Source: Candidatus Heimdallarchaeota archaeon
Lineage (GTDB): Archaea; Asgardarchaeota; Heimdallarchaeia; Heimdallarchaeales; Heimdallarchaeaceae
Reading direction: 5' to 3'
NCBI GenBank assembly: GCA_018238545.1
Contig: JABCTC010000007.1
Location: 32,087-96,086 of the forward strand
DNA length: 64,000 nucleotides
Shown here: positions 34,581 to 43,898 of the stretch, piece after piece
Layout of the letters: every line of letters starts with the position of its first letter
How positions within the stretch are numbered: position 1 is the first letter of the stretch
Position numbers and translations under genes: made by a program
Notes under the pieces: model-generated
What the model saw: the letters and a program-made list of their open reading frames with translations, nothing else
Told to the model about the DNA's origin: nothing
The model's database searches: none

Positions 34581-34751
34581 TTAAAGGTCTCTTGCGGAAA
34601 CAGTCTTACGACCATTTGCTTTAGCTCTGTTAGCTGCTTTCTTAAGTAGTCCAGCTAGAACATCATCTAAAGCTTTGAGTAGGTCTCCACCAACCTTGTA
34701 ATCACCGAGTTCTTTGATATATTCTCTAACTTTTGATTGTACGATCATCAT
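34581..34751 (-). CDS. 56-residue histone-fold protein (DUF1931-like)
   Basis: Found by hand: ATGATG at 34746-34751, open to the TAA at 34581-34583. The product begins MMIVQSKVREYIKEL and ends with KANGRKTVSARDL. The helix-loop-helix pattern and the basic RAKANGRKTV loop before the last residues are those of the short archaeal histone-fold (DUF1931-like) proteins. It probably dimerises and may bind DNA, but it lacks the full length of a nucleosomal histone. A TATA-like TTTTATAA lies about 50 bases upstream of the start, with an inverted repeat between. Confidence 0.8.
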   Translation of the reverse strand: MMIVQSKVREYIKELGDYKVGGDLLKALDDVLAGLLKKAANRAKANGRKTVSARDL

Positions 34752-34778
34752 TTCGATAGCACTTCTGTCGGTTTTTTA

Positions 34779-34794
34779 CTTGCTCTAAAGCAAG
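34779..34794. promoter_or_regulatory. Inverted repeat in the histone-fold gene leader
   Basis: CTTGCTCTAAAGCAAG is a 16-bp element with 5-bp arms around six bases, lying between the TATA-like box and the start of the small histone-fold gene. It could be an operator or an mRNA hairpin. The remaining sequence to 35028 shows no gene I can support. Confidence 0.45.
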
Positions 34795-35028
34795 CACGTT
34801 ATAAAATAGCTAGAACCTATTAAAAACCTTTTCGGTTAAGTCGAAAAATAATGGTATTACACCCTCTCTAATAAGCAAACTCGTTAAAAAAATCCTTTTT
34901 AAAGCGTGAAACACAAGATATCTGATGTTACAAGCCAATTTGGCTTTAAACAGCGTTTTTTTGGAGAATCTGCCGGAATCACAAAGGTTAATAAACAAGT
35001 TCAAAAAAATGAAATTTTCAGTGAAAAT

Positions 35029-36315
35029 TTAGCTTTTATCAAGATTTTCATGAAGGAGTTTACCTAATTTTCTCACACCTATGTCTATCATATCTTTTTG
35101 TAGAAATGAGTAACCTATTCGCATACCACCATTAATGATTTTTAGAGGTTCAATATTTCTAGCTTCAGGATCATATGAATGACCATTGGGCGGATAAAAT
35201 GCTTTACTTGGAACTACAAGAACCTCATTTGGCAATAAAACTTCTTGATTAAATTTGTTTACATCAAATGTATAAGCTTTTTCTCCCTTAGGTTGCCACC
35301 AAACAAAGAAACCACCTGTTGGGTTAGTGTGCTCTCCTTCTGGAAAAGTTTCTATTAGCGCATTGAAAGCTGCGTCTTTTCGTTCTTTATATTTATTAAC
35401 GATAATTGGAAGTTGCTCATCAATATATTTGTCATAATAAATCTCTGCTACCCTTTGAGTCAAAGTTGGTGTGCATAAGTCTAAGTAACCTTTGGATTTT
35501 TCAGCTTGACCAAGTAATGTGTCGGGCATTATTGAATAACCTATTCGCAAAGGTGCTGCTTCTTTCGATGAAGAAGAAGTGTATATTACGCGAGTATTGT
35601 CTTTATCCAAAGTTTTCATGGTCGGTATTTTTGGTTCAAATTGTATTTCTTTGTATGCTGCGTCACAAATTACAATTACATCATGTTCTTCTGCAATATT
35701 GAACAATTGCTGTCTTCTTTTGAAAGACAATGTTGTACCCTTAGGATTATCACTATCCTCTACCACATAAAGAATTTTTACCTTTTTTCCAAATTCTTTT
35801 TCTGCCTTTATGATTGTATCTTCAACATATTCAGGAATCAGTCCTTCATTATCTGTGGGAGCCGTTACTGCATGACCTCCAACTTTTACAACAGTTGTAA
35901 TAAAACCCAAATATGCTGGAGATGGTGTAACTACAATATCTCCTGGATTGATCAAAATATCTAATGCAATGTAAATTGCTTGTTGGGAACCTGTTGTGAT
36001 CAAAACCTTTTCCCATTCTTCAGCTCCACTTATTATTCCCGCTCCATCTCTTCGGTGAATTCTTTCTGCTAATACTTTGCGAAGTCCAGTAATTCCAGCT
36101 GTTGGACCATATTGAAATTCTTTGATAACATTTTTCTCATCAGCATCATAATAATCAGCTAATTCTCTTAGAATTTGAGGGAAGATTTTTGTTGGAAGAT
36201 TCCCAGGTAATCCAGCAGCTAAGTAGTACTTTGCCTTGCTTTTAAGAAGTCTTCTTATCTCGCTCTCAGGAATTTCTTGCGTCCAGTTTGCTAGAATGTT
36301 TTTTATTGTATCCAC
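35029..36315 (-). CDS. PLP-dependent aminotransferase, class I (2-aminoadipate/LysN-like)
   Basis: 428 residues of fold-type I. The motif SSSSKEAAPLRIGYS carries the PLP lysine, with upstream LITTGSQQAIYIALD, SPAYLGF and the VICDAAYKEIQFE aspartate. The layout fits MocR/LysN-type transaminases acting on aminoadipate, aromatic or branched-chain amino acids. GTG start at 36315 after AAGAG; the N-terminus SEIRRLLK fits the family. Monocistronic. Confidence 0.88.
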   Translation of the reverse strand: MDTIKNILANWTQEIPESEIRRLLKSKAKYYLAAGLPGNLPTKIFPQILRELADYYDADEKNVIKEFQYGPTAGITGLRKVLAERIHRRDGAGIISGAEEWEKVLITTGSQQAIYIALDILINPGDIVVTPSPAYLGFITTVVKVGGHAVTAPTDNEGLIPEYVEDTIIKAEKEFGKKVKILYVVEDSDNPKGTTLSFKRRQQLFNIAEEHDVIVICDAAYKEIQFEPKIPTMKTLDKDNTRVIYTSSSSKEAAPLRIGYSIMPDTLLGQAEKSKGYLDLCTPTLTQRVAEIYYDKYIDEQLPIIVNKYKERKDAAFNALIETFPEGEHTNPTGGFFVWWQPKGEKAYTFDVNKFNQEVLLPNEVLVVPSKAFYPPNGHSYDPEARNIEPLKIINGGMRIGYSFLQKDMIDIGVRKLGKLLHENLDKS

Positions 36316-36426
36316 CTCTTACACCAATTAAATATGTGTTCTTGAACTGTATTTCTTTCATTAGAAACCTCTAAAAGATTTTCCATTCCTCTGTGAAGTA
36401 AATGAAATGGAAAAATATTGGCTGTT

Positions 36427-36885
36427 TTACTCGTACAACCAATCTGCATCTATTTTAGTGTATAAAGACATTTCTTCTTCAGTGAAGTAGATTAAAAACT
36501 CGGTTTTAGCATTTTCCGGTGAATCACCTGCATGGATAATGTTACGACCAATTTCTAATGCATAATCGCCTCGAATTGACCCCGGTTCTGCTTCAGCGGG
36601 ATTAGTAGCACCAACAATCTTTCTAGTTATTTTGACAGCGTCTTTTCCTTCAACTACCATTGCTACAACGGGACCACACGTTATGTATTCCAGTAATCCA
36701 TTGTAGAATGGTTTTTCCTTATGGATTGCATAGTGATTTTCAGCTTGTTCTTTAGAAACCTTGAACATTTTCATTGCTATGATTTTTAGTCCAACTTTCT
36801 CTATTCGTGTAATTACTTCTCCAATTAACCCTCTTTGTACACCATCAGGTTTAACCATAATAAATTCGCGTTCCAATTTTGTCAC
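36427..36885 (-). CDS. ndk: Nucleoside diphosphate kinase
   Basis: 152 residues, the normal length. The phospho-histidine motif NIIHAGDSPENA (about 113-124) and N-terminal MVKPDGVQRGLIGEVI are diagnostic. It transfers the gamma phosphate between NTPs and NDPs. It follows the L7Ae-S28e-L24e gene set, the usual archaeal arrangement, in which infB commonly comes next; here infB is 5 kb away on the other strand. Confidence 0.97.
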   Translation of the reverse strand: MTKLEREFIMVKPDGVQRGLIGEVITRIEKVGLKIIAMKMFKVSKEQAENHYAIHKEKPFYNGLLEYITCGPVVAMVVEGKDAVKITRKIVGATNPAEAEPGSIRGDYALEIGRNIIHAGDSPENAKTEFLIYFTEEEMSLYTKIDADWLYE

Positions 36886-37014
36886 CTTGCTATATATTCA
36901 ATTTTTTGACTTGAGAATAAAAATCAATTGATTGGAACATTTCACATGTAAATACTTGAATTTGAATATATAGAATAAATAAAAAATTAAAAAGAATAGT
37001 ATTGGAAAGAGAAA

Positions 37015-37203
37015 TTACATGACTTTTCTTTCGTATCTCTCTGTCCATTTTAGCTTCTTTGGATCACGTTTTAGAACTAATTGAGATTTTTTGCATTTGT
37101 TTGAACAAAAAGTTAGAACTGTTCCTGTTTTTTGAACATAAAGCAGTCCACATCCATGTTCGACATCTTTTCCACAATATGAACACTTTTTTATTTTTGG
37201 CAT
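37015..37203 (-). CDS. rpl24e: 50S ribosomal protein L24e
   Basis: 62 residues with the treble-clef zinc motif CSYCGKDVEHGCG and CSNKCKK, standard for L24e. It lies 7 bases after S28e in the ribosomal protein cluster. Confidence 0.96.
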   Translation of the reverse strand: MPKIKKCSYCGKDVEHGCGLLYVQKTGTVLTFCSNKCKKSQLVLKRDPKKLKWTERYERKVM

Positions 37204-37210
37204 CGTTTCA

Positions 37211-37432
37211 TTACCTCTTACGTATTTTCTTTGCTTCTCTTTCTGTCTCTCGTAGCATAACTACGTCGCCTTTGCGAACAGGACCCTTAAGATTTCGAGT
37301 TAATATTCTGTTCTTATCTCGACCTTCTAAAACCTTGACTCTAGCTTGGATAACTTCGCCAACACTGCCTGTTCTGTCAAGAACTTGAATCACTTCAGCA
37401 GGGATAGCATCATAGTCACTTTTAGCGCTCAT
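37211..37432 (-). CDS. rps28e: 30S ribosomal protein S28e
   Basis: About 73 residues with the S28e core [17 protein letters not shown] and the C-terminal [16 protein letters not shown]. The ATG at 37430-37432 lies behind an AGGTGA ribosome-binding site. It is 14 bases from the end of L7Ae. Confidence 0.96.
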   Translation of the reverse strand: MSAKSDYDAIPAEVIQVLDRTGSVGEVIQARVKVLEGRDKNRILTRNLKGPVRKGDVVMLRETEREAKKIRKR

Positions 37433-37446
37433 TTCTTTCACCTAGC

Positions 37447-37806
37447 TTACTTTTTGAGTTCAGCTAATTTGTTGTTCAAACCTTTAATAGATTGCTTAGC
37501 TTCACCTGCATCAACTATTGCAATTGAAGCTGATCCAACCTTGAGTCCAGTTGCTTTTCCTAGTTCATCCTTAGTTGGGACAAATATGTAACTTATTTTG
37601 TGCTCTTCACACAAAAGTGGTAGGTGCATAACAATCTCTGGAGGGTTAACATCCTCTGCGATATAAACCAGAAAAGCTGTTTTTCTCTCAATTGCTTTGG
37701 TTACCTCGTTTGTTCCTTTTCGGATTTTTCCAGTCTTTGAAGAAGACTCTAATATTTTCAAAGACTCTTTAACAATTTCATCGGGAATTTCGAATTTTTT
37801 AAACAT
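37447..37806 (-). CDS. rpl7ae: 50S ribosomal protein L7Ae (k-turn-binding)
   Basis: About 119 residues: KTGKIRKGTNEVTKAIER and VYIAEDVNPPEIVMHLPLLCEEH are the L7Ae RNA-binding signatures. The protein binds kink-turns in 23S rRNA, box C/D and H/ACA RNAs and RNase P RNA. The ATG at 37804-37806 follows a GAGGTG ribosome-binding site at 37813-37818 (minus strand). The longer GTG frame runs through that site and is rejected. The leader holds a k-turn-like hairpin. Confidence 0.96.
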   Translation of the reverse strand: MFKKFEIPDEIVKESLKILESSSKTGKIRKGTNEVTKAIERKTAFLVYIAEDVNPPEIVMHLPLLCEEHKISYIFVPTKDELGKATGLKVGSASIAIVDAGEAKQSIKGLNNKLAELKK

Positions 37807-37813
37807 ATTTTTC

Positions 37814-37846
37814 ACCTCGGGCACAATAAATGTGCCTTCATTAGGT
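37814..37846 (-). promoter_or_regulatory. Candidate kink-turn in the L7Ae mRNA leader
   Basis: On the minus strand a 6-bp stem GGCACA/TGTGCC closes a short loop. Below it come GA on the 5' side and GA on the 3' side, a 3-4 nt bulge (TAA or TAAT) on one strand only, and an ACC/GGT outer stem. Tandem G-A pairs next to a one-sided bulge between two stems is the k-turn pattern. The 3' side includes the GAGGT of the L7Ae ribosome-binding site, so L7Ae binding could block its own translation. Confidence 0.6.
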
Positions 37847-37897
37847 ATAGAAAAGAAATTTAGTAGAATTTAAAAGAATTATCTTTGAGTAGACTTT

Positions 37898-38701
37898 TTA
37901 TTTGATTCTTGTACAAACTGTATTCTTCTCTTTGAGGACATTTAATACTCGTTTATTCTTTTGTCCATTTACTATTATTATCTCATTTACTGATTTAAGA
38001 ATAGAAAGAATACTTTCAACTTTTCCTTCCATTGAGCCAGTAACATCTATTGTTTCTTCTGAGATGCCAGAAATAAAGGACAATGATTCTAAATCTTCAA
38101 CAGCTGCGTTTATCAGGCATTCCTTTTGGTTTGTTTCTGGATTTATAACCATTAGACCATCAACATCTGTAATGAAAATAACTCGATTAGCATGAAAATT
38201 ATTTGCAAGAATATCAATTATAACATCACCGCTAATTATGCTGAAATCATCGTCTTTAGCAAAAACTATATCTCCTGAAAGAACCGGAATTATTCCAAGT
38301 TGCACAGCTTTCTGAATTGGATTAAGAAAATATTTGTATTGCATGTCTTCATTTTCTAAGTAGATTAGGGAGCTAGTTTGAAAGTTCATTGCCTTTATAT
38401 TTGCTTTTGTTAGTTCTTCAACAACAATGGAACTTAATTCATACATATCTTTACGAATTTGCATTAAACCTTGGATTTGCGAAGATATTTTAAATCCTGA
38501 AGTTATTTCGTATTCTTTAGCTTTAATGTGTCCAAAGGATCCAGCTCCATGAACAATAATACAAGGATTCCCCCACTCTCCTATCTGCTGACATATCTCT
38601 CTTAATTTAAGCATATTGATTTTCTTATACTTAGTTTTGTCTGTAATAACGGCTCCACCTAATTTGATAATGTCAATGCTATTATTATTCACCTTGAACA
38701 C
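37898..38701 (-). CDS. ipk: Isopentenyl phosphate kinase
   Basis: 267 residues of the amino acid kinase fold: IIKLGGAVITDKT at the N-terminus, IIVHGAGSFGH (His typical of isopentenyl phosphate kinase), ISGDVIIDILA and FITDVDGL. It phosphorylates isopentenyl phosphate to IPP in the archaeal mevalonate pathway. It has only GTG starts (38701 or 38692) and overlaps the end of the mevalonate kinase gene by 17 bases. Confidence 0.93.
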   Translation of the reverse strand: MFKVNNNSIDIIKLGGAVITDKTKYKKINMLKLREICQQIGEWGNPCIIVHGAGSFGHIKAKEYEITSGFKISSQIQGLMQIRKDMYELSSIVVEELTKANIKAMNFQTSSLIYLENEDMQYKYFLNPIQKAVQLGIIPVLSGDIVFAKDDDFSIISGDVIIDILANNFHANRVIFITDVDGLMVINPETNQKECLINAAVEDLESLSFISGISEETIDVTGSMEGKVESILSILKSVNEIIIVNGQKNKRVLNVLKEKNTVCTRIK

Positions 38702-39710
38702 CTCTTTCAGATAAACTGGACATGAATGCTTGGAAACCTCTACTATTCATCTTTTCTATAGCTCTATTTGCTTTTTGGTAATCATCAAACAAACCGATTA
38801 CACACCCCCCTCCTCCGGCTCCTGTTAATTTACTCCCCAATGAACCAAGTTGTACCAGCGAATTAGTAAGATTTGTGAGAATTGGGAGGCTTACTCCTAA
38901 CTTCTCAAGTAGAAGATGATTTTGTGTCATTAAGTTTCCTAGTTTTGAAATGTTGCCTTCCATCAAACTTGATTTGGCAATTGCTGTTAATTCCCCTATT
39001 TCCTCTAGAATCTTCTGGTATTTTGTTGTGTCTTCTTCCAGTGACTTTGCAACCTTCTCAACATACGTTTTTGTGTTTCTTGGGATGCCACTATTTACTA
39101 TTACAACATAGGAAAGAAAATCGGGTATGTTTAATTGAGAGAATTTTTTTTCTTTGTAGAACTGAATCCCACCGTAAGTTGAGATTGTATTGTCAACACC
39201 AGAAGGATTTCCATGAATGATTTTTTCTGCTTCAAAAGCTAATTCATTTAATTCTTCCATAGAGAGCTCAAGTTCCATAAAAGCAGATAAACTTGCTAAA
39301 GAAGCTACTGAGTTGGCTGCGCTAGATCCTAAACCGATACCTGGAGGGATTTCTGAGTTGATATGAATATGGGGGTGTTTGTTAATAGTTGACAGGCTAA
39401 GAACTTTCTCAGTAATGAAATAGTAAGCGGGGTTAACTGGTTGTTCATAATTTGAATCCTGTTCACTGAACTCTTTTTGTTCTTTATTCATTATATATTT
39501 CTTCTTCAATCTTGTTGAGGAAGCATTTAATGAATAGTTTGAAGAAATTGAAAGTAGCACTTCTTTTTGTGATGATTTCGTTACTATACACTTTGTTCTC
39601 AAGTTAATTGCTGTGACGATTGCGGGATGTCCATATACAACTGAATGTTCACCAAAGAGGATAATTTTTCCAGGTGCTGAGAAAATGGTTCTGTTGGCAT
39701 CCATGAACAT
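38685..39710 (-). CDS. mvk: Mevalonate kinase
   Basis: 341 residues, GHMP kinase. Motifs: SAPGKIILFGEHSVVYGHPAI at the N-terminus (in two halves), IPPGIGLGSSAANSVA (ATP loop, about 115-130) and KLTGAGGGGCVIGL near the C-terminus. It makes mevalonate 5-phosphate for isoprenoid lipid synthesis. Translation is coupled to isopentenyl phosphate kinase by overlap. ATGs at 39710 and 39704 are both possible. Confidence 0.95.
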   Translation of the reverse strand: MFMDANRTIFSAPGKIILFGEHSVVYGHPAIVTAINLRTKCIVTKSSQKEVLLSISSNYSLNASSTRLKKKYIMNKEQKEFSEQDSNYEQPVNPAYYFITEKVLSLSTINKHPHIHINSEIPPGIGLGSSAANSVASLASLSAFMELELSMEELNELAFEAEKIIHGNPSGVDNTISTYGGIQFYKEKKFSQLNIPDFLSYVVIVNSGIPRNTKTYVEKVAKSLEEDTTKYQKILEEIGELTAIAKSSLMEGNISKLGNLMTQNHLLLEKLGVSLPILTNLTNSLVQLGSLGSKLTGAGGGGCVIGLFDDYQKANRAIEKMNSRGFQAFMSSLSERGVQGE

Positions 39711-39758
39711 ACTTACTTTTTAATAAATAAAATGTTTTGGAAAAGAAGAAGGAAAGAT

Positions 39759-40394
39759 TTATTCCCTTAATAACTTAAATGAGAAATCTTCAACAGATGC
39801 AGGAAGCTCTTCTGTCTCTCCTAGTTCTCCTCTTGCTCGGAGGATTTCTCTTGTTAACAAGAAATAAACTTGAGCTAAAGATTTTCTTCCTTTATTATTT
39901 ACTGGAATGATTAAATCAACATTGTTAGTTAAATTATCTGTATCACACAAAGCTACAACAGGTATTCCCATCAATGAAGCTTCAGTTAGCGCTTGTCTAT
40001 CTGCTCGAGGATCAGTAAGCATGACTACATCTGGTTCAATATACCCTTCATAAGAGGGGTTAGTTAATGTCCCAGGTATAAATCTTCCAGGAATTACTTT
40101 GAAACCTGCCATTCTTGCCATTTTTGTACTAGGCACAGAAGCATATTGTCTTGTAGCAAACACAGCTACTTTCGATGATTCGAAACGACTCAAAAATTTG
40201 GCTGCAATTCGAATGCGTTCATCGGTTGCGTTAACATCTAGTACGTAAATTCCATCGTTACGAACACGATACTTGAATGGTTCCATAAATTTGGTACAAA
40301 CACTTGTCCCAATATGAATACCAGAAACAAGATATATGTCACGTGGAATTAATAGTACCTCTTCTTCGGTTTTTTTGTTCATGTCTTCTGACAT
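39759..40394 (-). CDS. rps2: 30S ribosomal protein S2
   Basis: 211 residues. Family segments: YLVSGIHIGTSVCT, YVLDVNATDERIRIAAKFL, FKVIPGRFIPGTLTNP, VMLTDPRADRQAL and IPVVALCDTDN. The short glutamate-rich N-terminus is like other archaeal S2 proteins. It lies between rpoN and mevalonate kinase, a conserved archaeal order. Confidence 0.96.
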   Translation of the reverse strand: MSEDMNKKTEEEVLLIPRDIYLVSGIHIGTSVCTKFMEPFKYRVRNDGIYVLDVNATDERIRIAAKFLSRFESSKVAVFATRQYASVPSTKMARMAGFKVIPGRFIPGTLTNPSYEGYIEPDVVMLTDPRADRQALTEASLMGIPVVALCDTDNLTNNVDLIIPVNNKGRKSLAQVYFLLTREILRARGELGETEELPASVEDFSFKLLRE

Positions 40395-40507
40395 TTTTAA
40401 TCCTCTTTAATTAAAGCTTTCAATCTCACAATATATGAGCAATAAGCCCTCGAAAATTTTGATTAAAAACTTTCTGTTCTTTAAGTTTGGTAATAATGGA
40501 TGATTAA

Positions 40508-40699
40508 TTAGGTAAAAGGTAAAAATTCATCAATCAAATCAATATGAGAAATGAGCATTCTTCTACAACACCAGCGTTTTACTCCAAGATCATCTAAAAC
40601 TTTATCTGGATTATCTCCATCTACTGTTCTCTTATTAAAATCATCCCACTTATCAGCTATTAAACCACCACAAGTAAAACATCTTACTGGAACAATCAT
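40508..40699 (-). CDS. rpoN: RNA polymerase subunit N (Rpb10)
   Basis: About 63 residues starting [12 protein letters not shown], with the zinc ligands CFTC and CCRR. The internal [15 protein letters not shown] matches RpoN/Rpb10. An ATG 18 bases upstream would add six residues; the shorter start fits the family. Confidence 0.95.
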   Translation of the reverse strand: MIVPVRCFTCGGLIADKWDDFNKRTVDGDNPDKVLDDLGVKRWCCRRMLISHIDLIDEFLPFT

Positions 40700-40754
40700 T
40701 TCAGTCAATTTCTCCATTATACTTCAACATTTAACTATTTTGATTGTTGTGTCT

Positions 40755-41927
40755 TCAAAAACCCCAATCTCTAGCTATCAAGAACCCTCTATATAACCAG
40801 TAGAGACCAATGGGATTGGTCAACAAAGTAGGTCTAAGCAGAATTTTTCTGAGCGTTTTATAAATTTCAGCACCCTCTATTCGGTTTATATATTTATTAT
40901 CGAATACTTCTCCGAGTTTTGCAAGAAATTTATTTGACCTAGAATAGAAGAATCTGTGACATTGAAAATTGATTCTTTTCATGAATTTAAATTGTCTCAA
41001 TTTTTCCTCATATATTCTGTGGTTAAAGTTGACTTGATCAGTTTCCATTTTCAGGATCTCGCTAGCCGCATTTCCTGCGACCCGTCCGCTTGTCATCGCC
41101 ATGCGAATTCCACCGTAAAATATTGGATTTACCATACCTGCTGTATCGCCTGCTAATAAAACCCGATTATGATACAATTTTTTCAACGGACCATGCATGG
41201 GTATCTGCCCACCAATTTTTTTCAGAACACTTCCTGTAATTCCTCTTTTCTTAAGAAAATTATCTAAACGTTGTTTTCTATCTTTGGCTGTTGTAACTAT
41301 GCCTACATTAGTCTCTCCTTCTCTTGGGAAAACCCAACAATAACCAAAAGGAAATTTTTTTGAATCAAAATGAAACTCTAGTTTGTCACTCCATTCTTCT
41401 TTCACCTTATATTCAAAACCTTTAATCATGGGTGAAGGTGTTTGGAAATTTAGTGTTTTTGCAAGTTGTGCATTAGGTCCTTCTGCGAGAATAAGTAGTT
41501 TAGCAAGATATTCGGAATTACTTTCACCTTTTGTCTTTATAACGACCCCATCTGTTTTTCTTTTAATATCTGTAACTTTGGTTGCTGTAAATATTTCTGC
41601 GCCCAAATCCATAGCTTTTTTTGACAAATACTGATCGAACTTATCCCTACGTATCATAGTTGCCCGAATATCTCCGAGAATAGTCTTATTTTCAGGAAAT
41701 ATTAGATGACATGTATCTAGTTCTTTGACACTGAAAGATTTGTCTCCTTTTGGCAGGTTGAAATCATTAAAAGCATGTATGCTTAGCCCCTCACCACATT
41801 GAATAGGTTCACCAATTGTAGAGTGTTCCTCAAAGAGAATTGGTTTAATTCCTTTATTAGCTAGAGTAATTGCAGCTTGCAATCCTGCTGGTCCACCTCC
41901 AACAATCGCTACTCCCACTTCATTCAT
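40755..41927 (-). CDS. Geranylgeranyl reductase family flavoprotein
   Basis: 390 residues. N-terminal FAD fingerprint VAIVGGGPAGLQAAITLANKG, the GEPIQCGEGLS segment near residue 40, the central FGYCWVFPREGETNVGI and the second FAD motif VLLAGDTAGMVNPIFYGGI. These saturate geranylgeranyl chains of archaeal membrane lipids. It sits beside rpoN and the mevalonate-pathway genes. Confidence 0.93.
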   Translation of the reverse strand: MNEVGVAIVGGGPAGLQAAITLANKGIKPILFEEHSTIGEPIQCGEGLSIHAFNDFNLPKGDKSFSVKELDTCHLIFPENKTILGDIRATMIRRDKFDQYLSKKAMDLGAEIFTATKVTDIKRKTDGVVIKTKGESNSEYLAKLLILAEGPNAQLAKTLNFQTPSPMIKGFEYKVKEEWSDKLEFHFDSKKFPFGYCWVFPREGETNVGIVTTAKDRKQRLDNFLKKRGITGSVLKKIGGQIPMHGPLKKLYHNRVLLAGDTAGMVNPIFYGGIRMAMTSGRVAGNAASEILKMETDQVNFNHRIYEEKLRQFKFMKRINFQCHRFFYSRSNKFLAKLGEVFDNKYINRIEGAEIYKTLRKILLRPTLLTNPIGLYWLYRGFLIARDWGF

Positions 41928-42092
41928 AATTATGCTCTTTCTAACTAATTCAAAAATATAACGTATTGAAATTTTATATCTTCAACCAATTTGTTTTTAT
42001 TTTAATTTTGTTGAAGAAGGAATGTTGATATTGACATTTTGAGCTGTAAAAGGGTCATTTAGGAAATTCAATCAAACGGAAAAGTGATTGAA

Positions 42093-43898
42093 ATGTCGAA
42101 AATAATAGATAAAAATACTGGTAAAAGATTAAGAAGTCCAATCGGTGTAATTCTTGGTCATGTAGATTCAGGTAAAACTAGTTTACTTGATAAAGTCAGG
42201 GGAACTGCTGTTCAAGCTAGAGAAGCAGCAGGGATTACTCAACATGTTGGTGCATCTTTTTTCCCATCAGAGACAATTATTGATGTTTGTGGGACTTTGA
42301 TGGAATCGGCAAACATAAAACTAGACATACCTGGCGTTCTAATTGTGGATACGCCTGGACACGCAGCATTCATGAACTTAAGAAAACGCGGAGCATCAGT
42401 TGCAGATATAGCTATCTTGGTAGTTGACGTTACTAGGGGTTTTCAAGCTCAAACGTATGAATCTTTAGACATACTTCGTGCTAGAAAAACCCCATTCATC
42501 ATTGCAGCAAATAAAATTGATAGAATTTCAAGTTGGAAATCAGTTCCGAATGCAACTTTTAGACAAACATATGACAAACAAAATTCAAAGGCTAAAGCTG
42601 ACATGGATGGTCGTATTTATGAAATAATGGGAGAACTATCTGAACTAAACATGGAAGGCGATAGATACGATAGAGTAAAAGATTTCAAAAAGGCTGTCGC
42701 TATTGTTCCAACAAGTGCAAAATCAGGTGAAGGTATCCCTGATCTTTTCTTGGTGTTATCTGGTTTAACGCAACAATTCATGATGAAAAAACTTGAGTAC
42801 AGTGAAGGGCCTGGTGTTGGAACTGTTCTTGAAGTTAAAGAGGAGGAAGGCTTAGGAACCACCATCGATGTTATCCTTTATGAGGGAATGATTAAGAAGA
42901 TTGATCAAATCGTGGTTGGGGGGAGAGAAGAACCCGCTTTGCTGAAAATCCGTGCACTTCTTGAACCTAAAGAACTTGATGAGATGAGAGATCCCAAAGA
43001 CAAGTTCAAAGGTGTAGATGTGATTTATGCATCTGCTGGTATAAAGATAGCTGCACCAGGTTTAGAAGATGCTTTGGCTGGGGCACCTATACGTGTTGCA
43101 CCTAAAGGCATGGAAGATGAAATATTCGATATGGTAGCTGATGAGCTTGAAGGTTTCAGAATAGAGACTAAAACTGATGGTATCATTCTGAAAGTTGATA
43201 CTCTAGGGAGTCTTGAAGCAATAGTTGACATGATAAAAGAAAAAAATATTCCTATACAGAAAGCAGACATTGGAGATGTAAATAAGAAAGATGTAATTGA
43301 TGCCGCGATTGTTGGTGAGAAAACTCCAGAATATTCTGCTATATTGTGTTTCAATGTTAACGTTCTTGACGGTGCTCAAGAAGAAGTGGAAGTAAATGAC
43401 ATCAAAATATTTTCAAGTAATGTTATCTACAATCTTATTGATGACTATGAGCGATGGATGATTGATGTAAAGGAATCTATAAAGACTGATTCTTTGAAAG
43501 ATTTGATGATGCCAGGGAAAATACTACTACTGCCAAATCATACATTTAGGGCCAGTAAACCTGCAATTGTTGGAATAGAGGTCTTAGGGGGGCGAATTGC
43601 TCCTAAACTTATGTTGATTAGAGAAGATAATAAGCGCGTTGGTAGAATACGTCAGCTTCAGGATCAGCAAGAATCTGTTCGTGAAGTTAGAAAGGGAAAG
43701 CAAGTTGCAATGTCTATACGCGGACCTACTGTTGGTAGACAAATAAGAGAAGGTGACATTCTATATGTTGATGTACCCGAAAAACATGCTGTTTTACTTA
43801 TGAAGCGATATCGTGATATGATTACAGCTGATGACATAGAAATTCTTGAAGAGCTAACTAAGATAAAAAGAGAACATGTTAGTAAGTTCTGGGGATGA
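42093..43898 (+). CDS. infB: Translation initiation factor aIF5B (IF-2)
   Basis: About 601 residues. GTPase motifs are GHVDSGKTS (G1, about 22-30), DTPGHAAFM (G3) and NKIDR (G4), followed by the domain II-IV layout of aIF5B, ending with GPTVGRQIREGDILYVDVPE in domain IV. It joins subunits with initiator tRNA. The ATG at 42093 follows AAAGTGATT; an in-frame GTG nine bases upstream is possible. No intein. Confidence 0.96.
   Translation: MSKIIDKNTGKRLRSPIGVILGHVDSGKTSLLDKVRGTAVQAREAAGITQHVGASFFPSETIIDVCGTLMESANIKLDIPGVLIVDTPGHAAFMNLRKRGASVADIAILVVDVTRGFQAQTYESLDILRARKTPFIIAANKIDRISSWKSVPNATFRQTYDKQNSKAKADMDGRIYEIMGELSELNMEGDRYDRVKDFKKAVAIVPTSAKSGEGIPDLFLVLSGLTQQFMMKKLEYSEGPGVGTVLEVKEEEGLGTTIDVILYEGMIKKIDQIVVGGREEPALLKIRALLEPKELDEMRDPKDKFKGVDVIYASAGIKIAAPGLEDALAGAPIRVAPKGMEDEIFDMVADELEGFRIETKTDGIILKVDTLGSLEAIVDMIKEKNIPIQKADIGDVNKKDVIDAAIVGEKTPEYSAILCFNVNVLDGAQEEVEVNDIKIFSSNVIYNLIDDYERWMIDVKESIKTDSLKDLMMPGKILLLPNHTFRASKPAIVGIEVLGGRIAPKLMLIREDNKRVGRIRQLQDQQESVREVRKGKQVAMSIRGPTVGRQIREGDILYVDVPEKHAVLLMKRYRDMITADDIEILEELTKIKREHVSKFWG

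Noticed and set aside
37807..37824. GTG start adding six residues to L7Ae
   Set aside because: It runs through the ribosome-binding site and hairpin; the ATG at 37806 gives the family N-terminus.
37821..37838. GGCACA/TGTGCC hairpin as a terminator
   Set aside because: It lies upstream of L7Ae, overlaps the ribosome-binding side, and is not followed by a T run; a leader element fits better.
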